The notes under the pieces were generated by a model. It was not told the DNA's origin. It ran no database searches and worked only from the letters and a program-made list of their open reading frames with translations. The position numbers were made by a program, and so were the translations under genes. From Cacajao melanocephalus (lineage: Eukaryota > Chordata > Mammalia > Primates > Pitheciidae), in contig CAUYLG010065585.1 of the NCBI GenBank assembly GCA_963573385.1, positions 62,001 through 126,000 of the forward strand: 64,000 bases of DNA, in the 5' to 3' direction. Positions 26,646 through 37,655 of the stretch are shown here, one piece after another (position 1 is the first letter of the stretch; every line of letters starts with the position of its first letter).

Positions 26646-26655
26646 TCTCTCTCTG
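26555..26655. repeat. Compound (TC)n(CA)n(TC)n microsatellite
   Basis: About 20 bases of TC, then (CA)8-9 (26574-26590), then about 64 bases of CT with two G interruptions. Frames of Arg-Glu repeats on the minus strand are artefacts. Very likely length-polymorphic. Confidence 0.97.
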
Positions 26656-28121
26656 TAGGTAAGTGCAAAATTCAGAAGCAGTACAGGCAACCAAAAAAAT
26701 GAACACATAAATAAGCTTGTTTTCTTTGCCTAATGAGAGAATGTGCCTGCTCGGATACTTCAGGTGTGGGGCCAGGTATGGGCCAGGTACTCCCACTGGA
26801 GGCAGGATGTGTGCCTCAGTTCCCCTTTTTATAGTCCTGTAGAGCTCTGAAGTTGGCAGCCAAGCTTCCCTGGAGACTTCTTTCTTTCCTTTGCAACATC
26901 TTTTTCTCACAAGTCTTGTATTTTCTGTGCATGAGCTCTGATTGGTCTAGGTTAATAACACACATAGAGAAAGAAAATAAAGCTCTTGTATTTAATACTC
27001 ACCCTCTTTCATGTGCTTACATTGTCCCTTTGCTTGCCCTGTGACCTTGATCAAGTCATTCTCTCCTCTGGATTTTCACCCACAAAATGAAGACATGGAG
27101 GAGGTTGCCACTGAGTTCTCTTTTAGTTCTTGTCTTTGCATAGGTTCAACCTGGGACCAAGCTCTGTCCTCACACGAGTGGACATGGACAGTAGTCCCTC
27201 ATCCCTCATGGGATTGAGGGAAGTCAGAACAGGTGGTCTATTGCCAAGAGCCAAATTTGATTATTTAAAAACTTAGAAGGTTGAATTAGAAAGAAATGGG
27301 TCTTTCATAAGCCATGGCTTCTTCTCCGAATGGCTCTTACATTCTGTTGAACGAATATGCGACGAAAGTGTTTCAAGGAGAGGAAATACTTTTACCCTGT
27401 TCAAGGCTCCTCTCGCCCTCATAGATGCTTTCCCGCAGCTTACAACTGGAGCCTGGAGAGGGTGCCTGTCGGGAGATGGCTTGGCTTCACGTGCAAGTGC
27501 TGCAGGGGAAAGACTGTAGCTTCCCTCACAGGCACCCTTTGTGCCTCTTGGCACTGCTCCCTGAGAGCATGGGTTCCCTTGCGTTGGTGCCAGGTATCTT
27601 TGATCTCTGTCTCTTTTACAGACTTCTTTTTAAACACAATGGTTGTCCATTCTTTATTGGATTTATATAGCCTCTGCACAAAGTAGGTATGAAGTACATC
27701 ACTGGTAGTGGAGAATTGCATGCTGCATGTAATTACTCACTGATTAATTTATTTACATTGACGTATTTACGAATGGTAGTCTAGAGTAAACCTAATAAAA
27801 ACTTCTGGTAGTCATTTTCTCAGACAGACATTTCATTTTGCCTGCATTCTGACTCTCATGGGTCTTGCCCCAGCTCATATCAACTTAGTTCAGTTCAATT
27901 CACTGCACTTCAAGAGATATTCACTGTGTGGACTGTGGGGGAGTGACATTAAACACAGCACAGCCGCCGTGCTTAAGGAGCTCACAGCCTCCGATGACCA
28001 TCCGGCATCCTCAGTGTCTGTCTTCACACAGGCTCAGGTCTCCTGGGGCTTACAAAGGGCTTCTGTGAACTCTGCACCCCACTTGTCTCCCTCCTGTTCG
28101 TCAGTGGTAGATTTCATCAAC
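26656..28121. other. Unique sequence, nothing recognised
   Basis: Nearly 1.5 kb without a clear repeat. A pyrimidine tract followed by AG occurs near 27600-27620 but no coherent exon follows. AT-rich 27720-27850. Confidence 0.45.
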
Positions 28122-28136
28122 AAGAATCACATGTCT

Positions 28137-28367
28137 TGGACACAGAGAGGGGAACATCCCACACCGGAACGTGTCAGGTGGTGGGGGGCTAGGGGAGGGA
28201 TAGCAGCAGGTGGGGGGATAGGGGAGGGATAGCATTAGGAGAAATACCTAATGTAGATGACAAGGTGATGGATGCATCAAACCATCATGGCACATGTATA
28301 CCTATGTAACAAACCTGCATGTTCTGCACATGTACTCCAGAACTTAAAGTATAATAATAATTTTAAA
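28137..28367 (+). mobile_element. 5'-truncated primate L1 3' end with 15-bp duplication, plus strand
   Basis: The L1P 3' UTR end: 'gagaggggaacatcccacac', 'gggatagcattaggagaaat', 'ggcacatgtatacctatgta', 'acttaaagtataataataat'. The duplication AAGAATCACATGTCT (28122-28136) versus AAGAGTCACATGTCT (28368-28382). A 31-bp block with 'aggggagggatagca' is tandemly repeated at about 28179-28235. Confidence 0.94.
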
Positions 28368-28478
28368 AAGAGTCACATGTCTGTCGGCTGTTTACCTACA
28401 TTAGGAGAAAAATACAGGTTTGCCTCAGAAATGGCATGGGTTTGGTTCCTGACCACAGCAATAAAAAGATAAAGTGAG

Positions 28479-28781
28479 GACGGTCTTGGTGATTCATGCC
28501 TGTAATCCCAGCACTTTGGAAGGCCAAGGCGGGTGAATCACCTGAGGACAGGAGTTTGAGACCAACCTGGCCAACATGGCAAAATCCTGTCCCTTCTAAA
28601 AATACAAAAAATTAGTGCAGTGTGATGGCACATGCCTGTAATTCCAGCTACTTGGGACGCTGAGGCACGGGAATCGCTTGAACCTGGGAGGCGGAGGTTG
28701 CAGTGAGCCGAGATCGTGCCACTGCCCTGCAGACTGGGTGACAGAACGAGACTCTGTCTCAAAAAATAAAAAATAAAAAAA
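28479..28781 (+). mobile_element. Alu SINE, plus strand, inside the Tigger
   Basis: 'tcttggtgattcatgcctgt' start (diverged), both arms, (A)nT tail. ATAAAGTGAG is duplicated at 28469-28478 and 28782-28791, inside Tigger sequence. Confidence 0.95.
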
Positions 28782-28979
28782 ATAAAGTGAGTATTGCCAT
28801 ACAGTGAGCTGCACAGAGGTTTTGGTTTCCCAGTGCATATAAAAGTCATGTTTACCCTATAGTCTATTAAGTATGCAATAGCATTATGATTAGAAAATGT
28901 ATATCCTTTAATTAAAATATGCTTTATTACTAAAAAATGCAAATGATCATTGGAGCCTTCCATGAGTTGTAATCTTTTG

Positions 28980-30445
28980 GTCGGTGCAGGGTCTTGCTTC
29001 CTTGCTGGCGTCTCCTGATCAGGCTGGTTGGTTTCTGAAGGCTGGGGTGGCTTTGACAATTTCTTAGAAGAAGACAGTTACCAAGTTTGCTGCCTCAGTG
29101 GACTCTTCCTTTCGCTAAAGATTTCTCTGTGGCATGCCATCCTGTTTGATAGCATTTTCCTACAGTAGAACTTCTTTCAAAATTGGAGTCGGTCCTCTCA
29201 AACCCTGCCACTGCTTTATCAACTAAGTTTATGTCATATTCTAAATCATTTGTTGTCATTTTAACATCGTTCACAGCCTCTTCACCAGGAGTAGATTCCA
29301 TCTGAGAAACGACTTTCTTTGCGCATCTGTAAGAAGCGTCTCCTCATCTGTTCAAGTTTGGTCGTGAGATTGCAGCAGTTCAGTCACATCTCGAGACTCT
29401 ACTTCTAATTCTAGTTTTCCTGTTATCTCCGCCACACCAAAGTCTTGAGCCCCTCAAAGTCATCCATGAGGATTGGAGTTAACTTCTTCCACACTCCTAT
29501 TCATGCTGCTATTTTGACCTCTCAGGAATCATGAATGTTCTTAGTGGCATCTAGCATGGTGAATCTTTTATAGGAGTTTTTCGGTTTTCTTTGCCCAGAT
29601 CCATCAGCGGAATCACTATCTGTGGCAGCTATAGCCTTATGGAGTGCGTTTTTTAAAGGATAACATGTACATATAAAGATACATTGGCCAATGTTTGCAA
29701 AATCCGGAGGACTCTTTGATCCATGGGCTGCAGAATGGATGCTGTGTGAACAGGCTTGAAAACAACATTCACCTTCTTGGACATCTCCATCAGCTGTCTT
29801 ACATGACATGGTGCATTGTCAATAACCAATAATATTTGAAAGGAATCCTTTTTTTTTTTTCCTGAGCAGTAGGTTTCAACAGATGGCCTAAAATATTCAG
29901 GAAACCATGCTATAGACAGATGTGCTGTCATCCAGGCTTTGTTATTCCACATAAAAGCACAGGCTGAGTAGATGTAGCATCATTCATAGGGGTCCTAGAA
30001 TTTTCAGAATGGGAAATGAGTGTTGGCTTTAACTTAAAGTCACCAGCCGCCTTAGCCCCTAACATGACAGTCAGACTGTTCTCTCAAGCTTTGAAGCCAG
30101 GCATTGACTTCTGCCCTTCAGCAATGAAGGTTCCAGATGGCATCTTCTTCTAGTAGAAGGCTATTTCATCTGCACTGAAAATCTGCTGTGTGGTGTTGCT
30201 GCCTTTGTCGGTGAGCTTAGTGAGGCCTTCTGGGTGTCTTCCTGCAGCCTCTTCAGCACTTGCTGCTCCACCTTGCACTGTTTTTTGCTCTGGAGATGGC
30301 TTCTTTACTTGAGCCTCGTGAACCAACCTCTGCTGGCTTCAGACTTTTCTTTTGCAGCTTCTTCGTCTCTGTCATGTTTCATAGAATTAAGGAGAGTTAG
30401 GGCCTTGCTCTGGATTAGATTTTGCCATAAAGGAATGTTGTGGAA
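28980..30445 (-). pseudogene. Decayed Tigger transposase (TIGD1-like)
   Basis: Minus-strand fragments in several frames match the pogo/Tigger DDE transposase. 29653-29952 contains the catalytic-domain string [10 protein letters not shown], whose Asp is one of the metal-binding acidic residues, and QPMDQ. 29522-29809 and 29095-29301 ([20 protein letters not shown]) give the C-terminal third. Frameshifts and stops separate them, there is a disruption after QPMDQ, and the N-terminal CENP-B-type DNA-binding domain is missing. It cannot encode an active enzyme. The same family gave rise to host TIGD genes, but nothing here suggests domestication. Confidence 0.88.
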
Positions 30446-32424
30446 AGGTAAGTAACAATGGGAAGGAATATCAGTACAAGCTGTGTTAAGCATATAGATG
30501 TAAAGTCTGCCTTGGTATATAGGGGATGATATTTACTGCCAAGATCACCGGCCTTTTCCTTGGGGCAAAGTCTGTGCTCATTCGGAAGGAGAGATGACAG
30601 CTGTGTGAATATAATGAGATCATTTCCTCTCGCTGTAGAGAAGATGTACTACACTTGCAGTTCCCGTGGACAAACATTCTTCCGGGAGGCTTGGATGGGT
30701 AGAAGCCTTCTTTACAGTCCTGCAGTGAACGGGGGAAGCCTTGAAGCCTTTTGTGTACTAGCGGCACATCCAGGCTGTCATACTGTACCCTTTTTCTTTA
30801 ATCTGGTGTCCAAACCAGTCACAGAGAAATACCTCCTAGAGATCCTATTGCCAGGAATGAATGATGTTGCTGAGATAACGTTGCCTAATGTTTGTAGGGT
30901 TCCCAGGACAAGAATCTAAAGTTTTCTTTTCTTCAGGCAGCTTCCTGCCCTGCACTTAGCCCTCCAGCATTTAAGCCTCCAGAAGATGCATGCCAGTTTC
31001 GCTTTGCTTTGTTACCTCTCTAACTCTGTGAAGACCCTATGCTCCCTACAGGGGAAATTCACAGGTAAAACATCCTTCTTGCCTTCCAGGAGCTCCTGAT
31101 CTACATGCAAATACCTATGCTATCAGGTAGAGGTAAAGACTATCATCTCAGCGTTTGGTTTCCTAAGAGCCTTTCTATTTCATCAGTTTTAAAATGCCTT
31201 CTTGTGGCTCCTGCACTTTTCTTTTTCTGCTTCCTTTTAACCCTTAGAATGGCAATCTCCAACTCATGTTACACAGAACTCCAGGTATAGATCAATGAAT
31301 GTCATTTTGTAAAACCAGAAAAGGTAAAAGAAAGCTGACCATTTTGCATAACCCATTATTGTATGAACACAATGCTATTCTTCGTATTTTTTAGGAAAGG
31401 GTCGTGTGGCTTAGTGTATAATTGGCATAGAAATTTGTTATTCCTGCCAAATGTAACAGTCGAGTTGGGAAAATTAATTATGTGACTATGTCATTGTAGA
31501 CAGGTATGGTGTTTTGATGCACTGAGTCACAAAAACCATACGAGATAAATGGCTTGAAATATAATGGCTATACAGAAAAAAAGGAATTTGTCTTTCTTAG
31601 GAAGGACTTCATGAAAGAACTGCCATTTCAGCAGGGCTTGCCACAGAGTCAAATTTTGGCTGGCGGGAAAGAGGAGACACAGTATCCGTGGAGAGGCAGA
31701 GCAGGGGCCGGTATGTTTTGGGAGGCAGGGCCACCCGTGTGCCTGGAGTTGAGCAGGGTGTGCTAGGGAGTGGGCAAATAGTGAACCTGAAAGGGTGGCA
31801 GAGAGCAGGCAACATGGGCTGCTTAGGAGACACTAGGAGAAATTGGATGCATACCCCTCCTGCAAATCCCGCTCTTTAAGAAACACACAGAAATTCCTCA
31901 AAAGCAGAACTATTGCTAGTTATTATTAATTCAGCATCCTGCTGAAATAAATCTTTTATGGAAAAAAGTATGCATTAAATAGTGTGACTAGTACTTAGGC
32001 ATCGTTTTTACTGAGTATCAGAATCTAAATTTTCCTTATTGCCGTTCACCGTTCTGTTCACCCATCCATTCCTCAGACATTTTTCCTGGGCCTCTGTGGT
32101 GTAGACTCGGGTAAGGCCCAGTGTGATGTGTTTAGAGCTCTGCTTGGAATGCCACATGCTAACAGGGAAGTACACTAAGTCAACTAGGAGCTCTTGGAAT
32201 GAAATGGCTGTAGGATTATTTCTCAAAGTGGGTACCATGTTACCTGGCTCATGAAAGGTCCGTGGGAATTGACTGCTGGTGACGTGAGGTGAGAGCACAG
32301 GAAGCGGGAGGCCCCGTGCACCGCAGAGGAGTGACTGGAAACCACAACGTGTTTCCAGCGTTGGTGACATGCTTAGGTTCTGTACCCGCACCCAAAGCTC
32401 ATTGTAGATTATCATCTCCGTAAG
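30446..32424. other. About 2 kb with no recognised gene or repeat
   Basis: A 119-codon plus-strand frame (30560-30919) has no domain. 31590-31690 ('catgaaagaactgccatttc', 'agcagggcttgcc') faintly resembles antisense L2. Otherwise unassigned. Confidence 0.4.
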
Positions 32425-32775
32425 TCTCAGGTGTCAAGGGAGATACCAGGTAGAGGTCATTGAATGACAGTGGCTGTTTCCCCCACGCCTTTCACGTGAT
32501 AGTGGGTGAGTTCTCATGGGAGCTGATGGTTTTCTAAGTGTTCAGTAGTTCCTCCTGCATTCATTCACTTCTCCTTCCTGCCGCCTTCTGGAGAAGGTCC
32601 CTGGCTTCCCCTTTACCTTCAGCCATGAATGTAAGTTTCCTGAGGCTTCCCCAGTTGTGTAGAACCGTGAGTCAATTAAACTTCTTTCCTTTATACATTA
32701 CCCAGCCTCAGACAGTTCTTGATAGCAGTGTGACAACAGACTAATACAGTTGGCTCTGAGAAGTAGTATGTGACA
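32425..32775 (+). mobile_element. MaLR LTR (THE1/MST type), 5'-truncated, plus strand
   Basis: 'gtcattgaatgacagtggct', 'gtgatagtgggtgagttctc', 'ccgtgagtcaattaaacttc', 'ctttatacattacccagcct' and 'gacaacagactaataca' (LTR end near 32747). The next bases 'ttggctctgagaagtagt' resemble the start of MaLR internal sequence, so it may be the remnant of a longer element. Opposite in orientation to the LTR at 15238. Confidence 0.82.
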
Positions 32776-32859
32776 GCTGGGGTGCCGGGTAGGTGTAGGG
32801 CTGAATTAGGGGATGGAATGAAGAACCCCCTCTCCTTCCTCAAAAGCTTTCTGAGCTCT

Positions 32860-33310
32860 AGTGTGTGCCATTGTGCGTGTTGGGAATGATGCAGTGAATA
32901 AAGTCAGATTTGTGACCCCCAAGGAGCTCATCTTCCAGTGGGAGAGCAGACAAGCAAGCGGATGGGAAAGCAGGAGCGTGGCTGCTGGCACGTGCTGCGA
33001 ACGCTAGAAACAGGGGAACATAGTGCTGAGCAGGGCTTTCGGGAAGTAAGGAGGGTCTCTCGCAGGGTGCTGTCAAAGGCAAACCTTGAAGAGTAAGAGA
33101 GACCCAGAGGCCAGTGAAAGAAGCAGGGAGAAGCAGAAGCTGGAGCTGGTGAGGACACAGCCAGGATGCAAGGAATGGGTGAGAGAAATAGGAAGTGAAG
33201 TTGGAAAAGCAGGCAGGATCCAGGTTATACACGTCCTGCCAAAATGTCATGCTCAGCAGTGGGGGTTTATTCCATGTCTGAGATTATGCTGAAGTCTGAT
33301 CATGCCCAGT
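32860..33310 (-). mobile_element. L2 LINE 3' region, minus strand
   Basis: 'ccaaggagctcatcttccag', 'gcagggctttcgggaagtaa', 'gaagttggaaaagcaggcag' and 'cagtgggggtttattccatg' give the antisense L2 order over about 450 bases. Confidence 0.72.
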
Positions 33311-33899
33311 GGGATGGAATACCGAGCATCAGAGATCTTGGAGGAGGGGAATGACAGGACCAGCCCCCTGCAGAGAGGCTGCTGTGTACAGGGAAGGTGG
33401 AGGCCCACCCTCGTTTTAGGCAGGTCCATCCCAGGCCCCATCGTGTCCTACCCTGGAGATCTGTGCTCTCCTCTGGCTCCCAGGTGGCCAGGCTGGTCCT
33501 GGAAGATGTTGCCTTTACCCTCAGGTCGGAAGGGTGAGGTACAGGGAGGCCCCTTGCTGTGCATGTTTGTGTTCATGTGTGCGCACACCTGAGAGGGAAG
33601 GGGGACCCACCGGGCCGTGATTCGTTTGATTTGCAGTTGTAAATGTGGAGATGCATGGCACGTGCGCCCCGTGTGTATTCTCATCCTGCTCCCTGTAATG
33701 TTGGAGTGGGCCTGGTATCTAAGCCTGTGGTGAGAGAACTAGCCTCGAGAAGGTGTTCCGCCAGGGCATATCTATTTCAATGCTCTGTCAGTGACAGGAT
33801 TAGAAGTCTCCAAAGCCCTCCCCAGCATGGGCCCTGGCTGCTGTTCCGTTCTCACCCTCTCTACCCGCTCCATCTTCCATCTAGGCTTCTGGCCTGTTA
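33311..33899. other. Unique sequence, nothing recognised
   Basis: GC-moderate. Frames of 80-96 codons without domains. Confidence 0.45.
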
Positions 33900-34262
33900 A
33901 CGTTTTGGACTTTTGTAGCTTTGTGGTTAGACCAAGGGCCCAGTGCTTCCACTTCGTTCCCCTATCTACACCTCCTTTTCCTTCAGAGCCCAGCTCAGAC
34001 AGCCTGTCTTTTAGCCTCCCAGACTGCTGAGGCTGGATGGGGTGTGCCTCGTTTGTCCAAGGCTCCGTGGCGTGCTGCCGAGCCTGTCAGGGCAGCCGTG
34101 GCACTGTGCTCACTCTGCCACGATCCTCTGCTTGCTCCCCTGCTTCCTGCTTGACTGTGGGCTCCTTGAGGGCAGAGAACCAGCCTTGTGTATCCATCCC
34201 CAGCTACGAGACAGTGTCTGGCGCATATTAGGTATTCACTAAAATGCTTCTTGATTAGAAGA
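33900..34262 (+). mobile_element. L2 LINE 3' end, plus strand
   Basis: 'ccttcagagcccagctcaga', 'gactgtgggctccttgaggg', 'gtatccatccccagctacga' and 'tggcgcatattaggtattca' follow the sense L2 3' end. Confidence 0.78.
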
Positions 34263-34459
34263 ATCATAATTAAAATTGTGGCCTCAAGAGCTGCAGGACA
34301 GGATGCCTTTGGAAGGGCAGTCTTCCCGGGAACATCTTGCCTCTCTCACTTCACTAAGAGAATATTTGTAAATTGAGGGCTTACACCAACTTCAGTATGA
34401 AACCAAATGTTGGCCTTAACTGTTTCTGAAATCTTCCAGTGGCTCCCCAGTGCCTACAG

Positions 34460-34795
34460 ATCTGTTTCTCAATTCTGCTTCTCATTAGATTTGAATGATC
34501 TGAAGATATTTAAAAAAAATGCCCAGGCCTCATGCCAGGCTGCCTGAATCATCATCGGAGGTGGGGATGGTTTACAGTCTCCCCGGACTGTGACAGTGTG
34601 ACTGGGAAATGCTGGCCTGTAACATTAGATCCTTACCTCCTAAAGCCTTGTTTTCACAAATTGGCTGAATATTGGAATCATTTGGAGAGCTTAAGGATTC
34701 AGCCCATCTGGACATGGCCTTTGCCCTAAGATCTCTAAGAGTGCACCGGGTCCGCCACGTTGGGGCAGCTGGTGCTAGGCCCACCCTCCTGCTGC
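34460..34795. mobile_element. Possible MER5-like (hAT-Charlie) relics
   Basis: 'aaaaaaaatgcccaggcctc', 'ggaggtggggatgg' and 'ttggaatcatttggagagct' resemble MER5 pieces. Strong divergence keeps this tentative. Confidence 0.4.
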
Positions 34796-34958
34796 TAACC
34801 ACTAAAAATTATGGGGCGGTGGTGAATTAAATAAGAGTTATCAGATAATAGACAAAACCCCTTCTCCCTAATTCTCCCTCCCCTCAAAAATAAAACCTAC
34901 CCAGCACAGCACTGTGGTCTCTGAGGGCAGAGAAGCCAGTGTGGTGGTGCCCATGGAT

Positions 34959-34992
34959 AGGGATGGGTAGGGATGGGTAGGGGTGGGTAGGG
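34959..34992 (+). repeat. GGGTAGGGAT tandem tract, G-quadruplex candidate
   Basis: Seven runs of three or more G, separated by 1-2 bases (AT, TA or T), lie in 33 bases. This exceeds the usual four-run requirement for an intramolecular quadruplex. The unit is a 10-bp repeat with about three and a half copies. Confidence 0.9.
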
Positions 34993-35559
34993 ATGAGGAA
35001 TGGCTAAGAATGGCAGCTTTGCTCAGTGGCAGGGGTAGAGGCCGGAATGCAGGAGGCTGAGGGTCTGAAATCTGGGGCAGAACACTAGAGAAAAAGGAAC
35101 TCAGCAAAGAGAGAGCTCCAGAGTCCACATGGGGATCATCTTGGGGCCATTGCTGAATCCTAAGCTGAACACAGGGAGAGTGGTACCCCTGCAGGCAGGC
35201 AGAGAACTCTAGGCAGATGTGCATGGAAGAATCCCAGAGCTTTGCAGCCAGGGGAGCCTCCTCGAAGGACACCTGAGGCCTTCTGGATGCGAGACCACAG
35301 AAAAGCCCCCTACTTAGCAGCAGGGCCCGCCTGGCCCCAGTGTGAAGGCCACTTTAGATGTGCCTTAAAAGGACTGGAAAACTCATCAGAAAGAACAAGC
35401 TGGTTCACAGATAACTGCCAATCAAAAGGAGACCCGGCACTCTAAAGGAAGACAGTGACACTCAGACATTCAACAACTAAAAACTTACAGTGCCCTACAA
35501 AAGTAGCAGGAAGATAGGAACCAGAACTGGGAGGGGGGAAGCCCGTCAGTTGAAGCAGA
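34993..35559. other. Unassigned sequence, possibly L1 5' part
   Basis: May include diverged L1M 5' sequence (35230-35560). I cannot confirm this. No gene seen. Confidence 0.35.
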
Positions 35560-36565
35560 CTCAGAAATGGTAAGGATGATAGTGTGCGCATACACGGACT
35601 TTGAGATGATGGTTAGAGTTATGCTTAAGGATTTAAAGGAAATCATAATGAGGAAAGGACTAGAAGGAAAAGGTCAAAATCAAACATTTAGAGCTGAAAA
35701 TGTAGCTGTTGTATCAAGAATACGTGCAGAAATTTTGTTACGCAGTAACAAGAAAACAACACAATTAGAAGTGTGCAAAAATGTGAACAAACATTTCACA
35801 AAGGAAAGTTAATCGTTGGCCAATGAGCATGGGAAAAAATACTCAATATCACAGATTTTCAGGGAAATTCAAGTCAAAACCACTCCTGCACGCACATTGC
35901 ACCCAGAAGAACAGGGGCATGGGATAGCTGGAATGCACCTGTAGTGCTGGTGACAATGTGCAATGGTGTGGCTACTTTGTAGAACTGTTCATCAGTTTCT
36001 TTGAAAGTTAAACATACAGCTCCTGTACAATGAAGCAAACCCACTTCTAGGCACTTACCCAGGAGAAATGAAAATGCATGCCTGTATAAGACTTGTACTT
36101 TGATGTGCATTGCAACTTTATTCAGAATAGCTCCAAACTGGAAATAACCCCTGTAGCCAACTGTATATAAATCAATAGTTGTAGTATTATGGAATGCTGC
36201 TGGCATCAAGGAACAGGCTTCTGCTCCGCTTAAGAACGTGGATGAATTTCAACAAAGCATGCTGGGTGAAAGACGCCAGACACAAAACATACACACTGTT
36301 ATGATTCCATTTATATGAATTCTAGAATAGGCAAGACTCGATCATGATAGAAAGCAGATCCCTGCTGTCCTGAGGAGGTGAGGGGGCTTTGGATTGGTTG
36401 TAAAGGGGCAGGAGGAAGGTTTAGGGCTGGTGGAGTGGCTTTATCTTTTCTCTGTGTGGGTTATACTAGTATACATTTGTCAAATTACATTGAACTTGAT
36501 AGTTAAATATGTACTTTGTATTATATGGAAATCATACTTCATTACCAAGGATTTAAAAATAACAA
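35560..36565 (+). mobile_element. Old L1 (L1M type), internally deleted, plus strand
   Basis: 35560-35740 resembles an L1M ORF1-region stretch. From about 35770 the ORF2 C-terminus and 3' UTR follow: 'atttcacaaaggaaagttaa', 'aggcacttacccaggagaaa', 'actttattcagaatagctcc', 'gattccatttatatgaattc', 'tatacatttgtcaaattaca'. The long middle of ORF2 is missing. Confidence 0.8.
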
Positions 36566-36619
36566 CACAGAACCAGCCTCCCAGGAGTTTCCAGTGTGCA
36601 GCGGAGTCTAAGAACCACT

Positions 36620-37055
36620 GCTGCAAAGGCCCTCCCACTGCCTCTTTCTCCATCGTGGCTCTTTATGCTCTGGCCTGGGCCCACGTGGAATTGCATGAGG
36701 CTCCCTGCACAAGGCATCCTGTGTTTGTTTTCTTTCCCAGATCTGTCCCCTTTGCCTAAATGTCTGTCTTCCACGTTCTCTTTCCTCCCCACGGGCCTTC
36801 TTGACGACCTGGCTGTCCTGGCTTTTCTTAGTTCCCCCTCCCACTGCCTGTCACACAGGTTTCTGCCAGGACACTTCCTGCCCAGCTTGTCTTTGCCTAT
36901 GAGGTTCCTTCTCCTCCTGTATTGCAAGAACCTTGCGGGCCCAGGCCCTGCATTTCCATCTCTGTGTTCCCAGTGCACAGCGAGCCCAGGCCCAGAGGTC
37001 TCCAGTCAGCAAAAGAGGCTGAAGGAATGATAATGAATGAACAAATGAATCGTTG
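36620..37055 (+). mobile_element. L2 LINE 3' region, plus strand
   Basis: Pyrimidine-rich sense L2: 'gcctaaatgtctgtcttcca', 'catttccatctctgtgttcc', 'cagtgcacagcgagcccagg', ending in the L2-type 'aatgaatgaacaaatgaa'. Confidence 0.62.
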
Positions 37056-37655
37056 AGGACGGTTCGGAGAGCCATGGGGCTAGAAGAGGTGAGGGCTGCG
37101 TTCTCATGCAGAGAAAGACAGATCATTGGAGGGGATTTCAAGGAGATTTCATCAGTGGGTTTCAATTATCCCTGAACCCCATGGACATTTGCAGGGAGGG
37201 CATTTTGGAACTAGCTGTCAAAGTGACACCACAGTGTCTATGACCTCCTCACCCACCGACCCCCAAGCACATCATATATTAAAGAATCTGAGAAGTGACT
37301 GGAGAAGAGGAAATTAATGTTCCACTGTTGCCAACTGATTTCAATCTCAGCTCATTTTAAGGGCTGACCCAGGAATTTTCTAAAACCAAACAGGACAGTG
37401 TCCCAGAAGTGTGGAGTAGACGGGCCCTGGGAGCTGCCACATTCACATTCAGGAGCGCTTCTGTATGCGATGTGCTCATAAAAACAAAAGCTCATCTGGA
37501 GTGCCAGCCCTTGCCTGTGGACGCTCCCCAATCCCTGTGTGGTGTGTGGCTGGAGACTCTGACAGCACCACCTCCACTAGAGCTCTGGTGCTGCGCTCAT
37601 TCTGGATGCCAGGCACTGGTCCACCCACTGCATGTATGCATTTACTCTCATTGTT
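37056..37655. other. Unique sequence, nothing recognised
   Basis: No repeat or exon recognised between the L2 and the long L1. Confidence 0.45.

Larger units (their letters stand above)
28415..30445 (-). mobile_element. Tigger1-like DNA transposon, truncated, minus strand
   Basis: Starts after a TA with the terminal sequence CAGGTTTGCCTCAG and stays collinear with Tigger1 for 1.7 kb of its own sequence. It stops near 30445 ('aggaatgttgtgg'), so the end carrying the transposase N-terminus and the second terminal repeat is gone. An Alu (28479-28781) sits just inside the surviving terminus. Confidence 0.9.

Noticed and set aside
26357..26910. Arg-Glu dipeptide repeat frames
   Set aside because: Reading of the (TC)n microsatellite.
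28980..30445. Possibly domesticated Tigger transposase gene
   Set aside because: Frames are broken by stops and frameshifts, the DNA-binding domain is missing, and an Alu sits near the surviving terminus.
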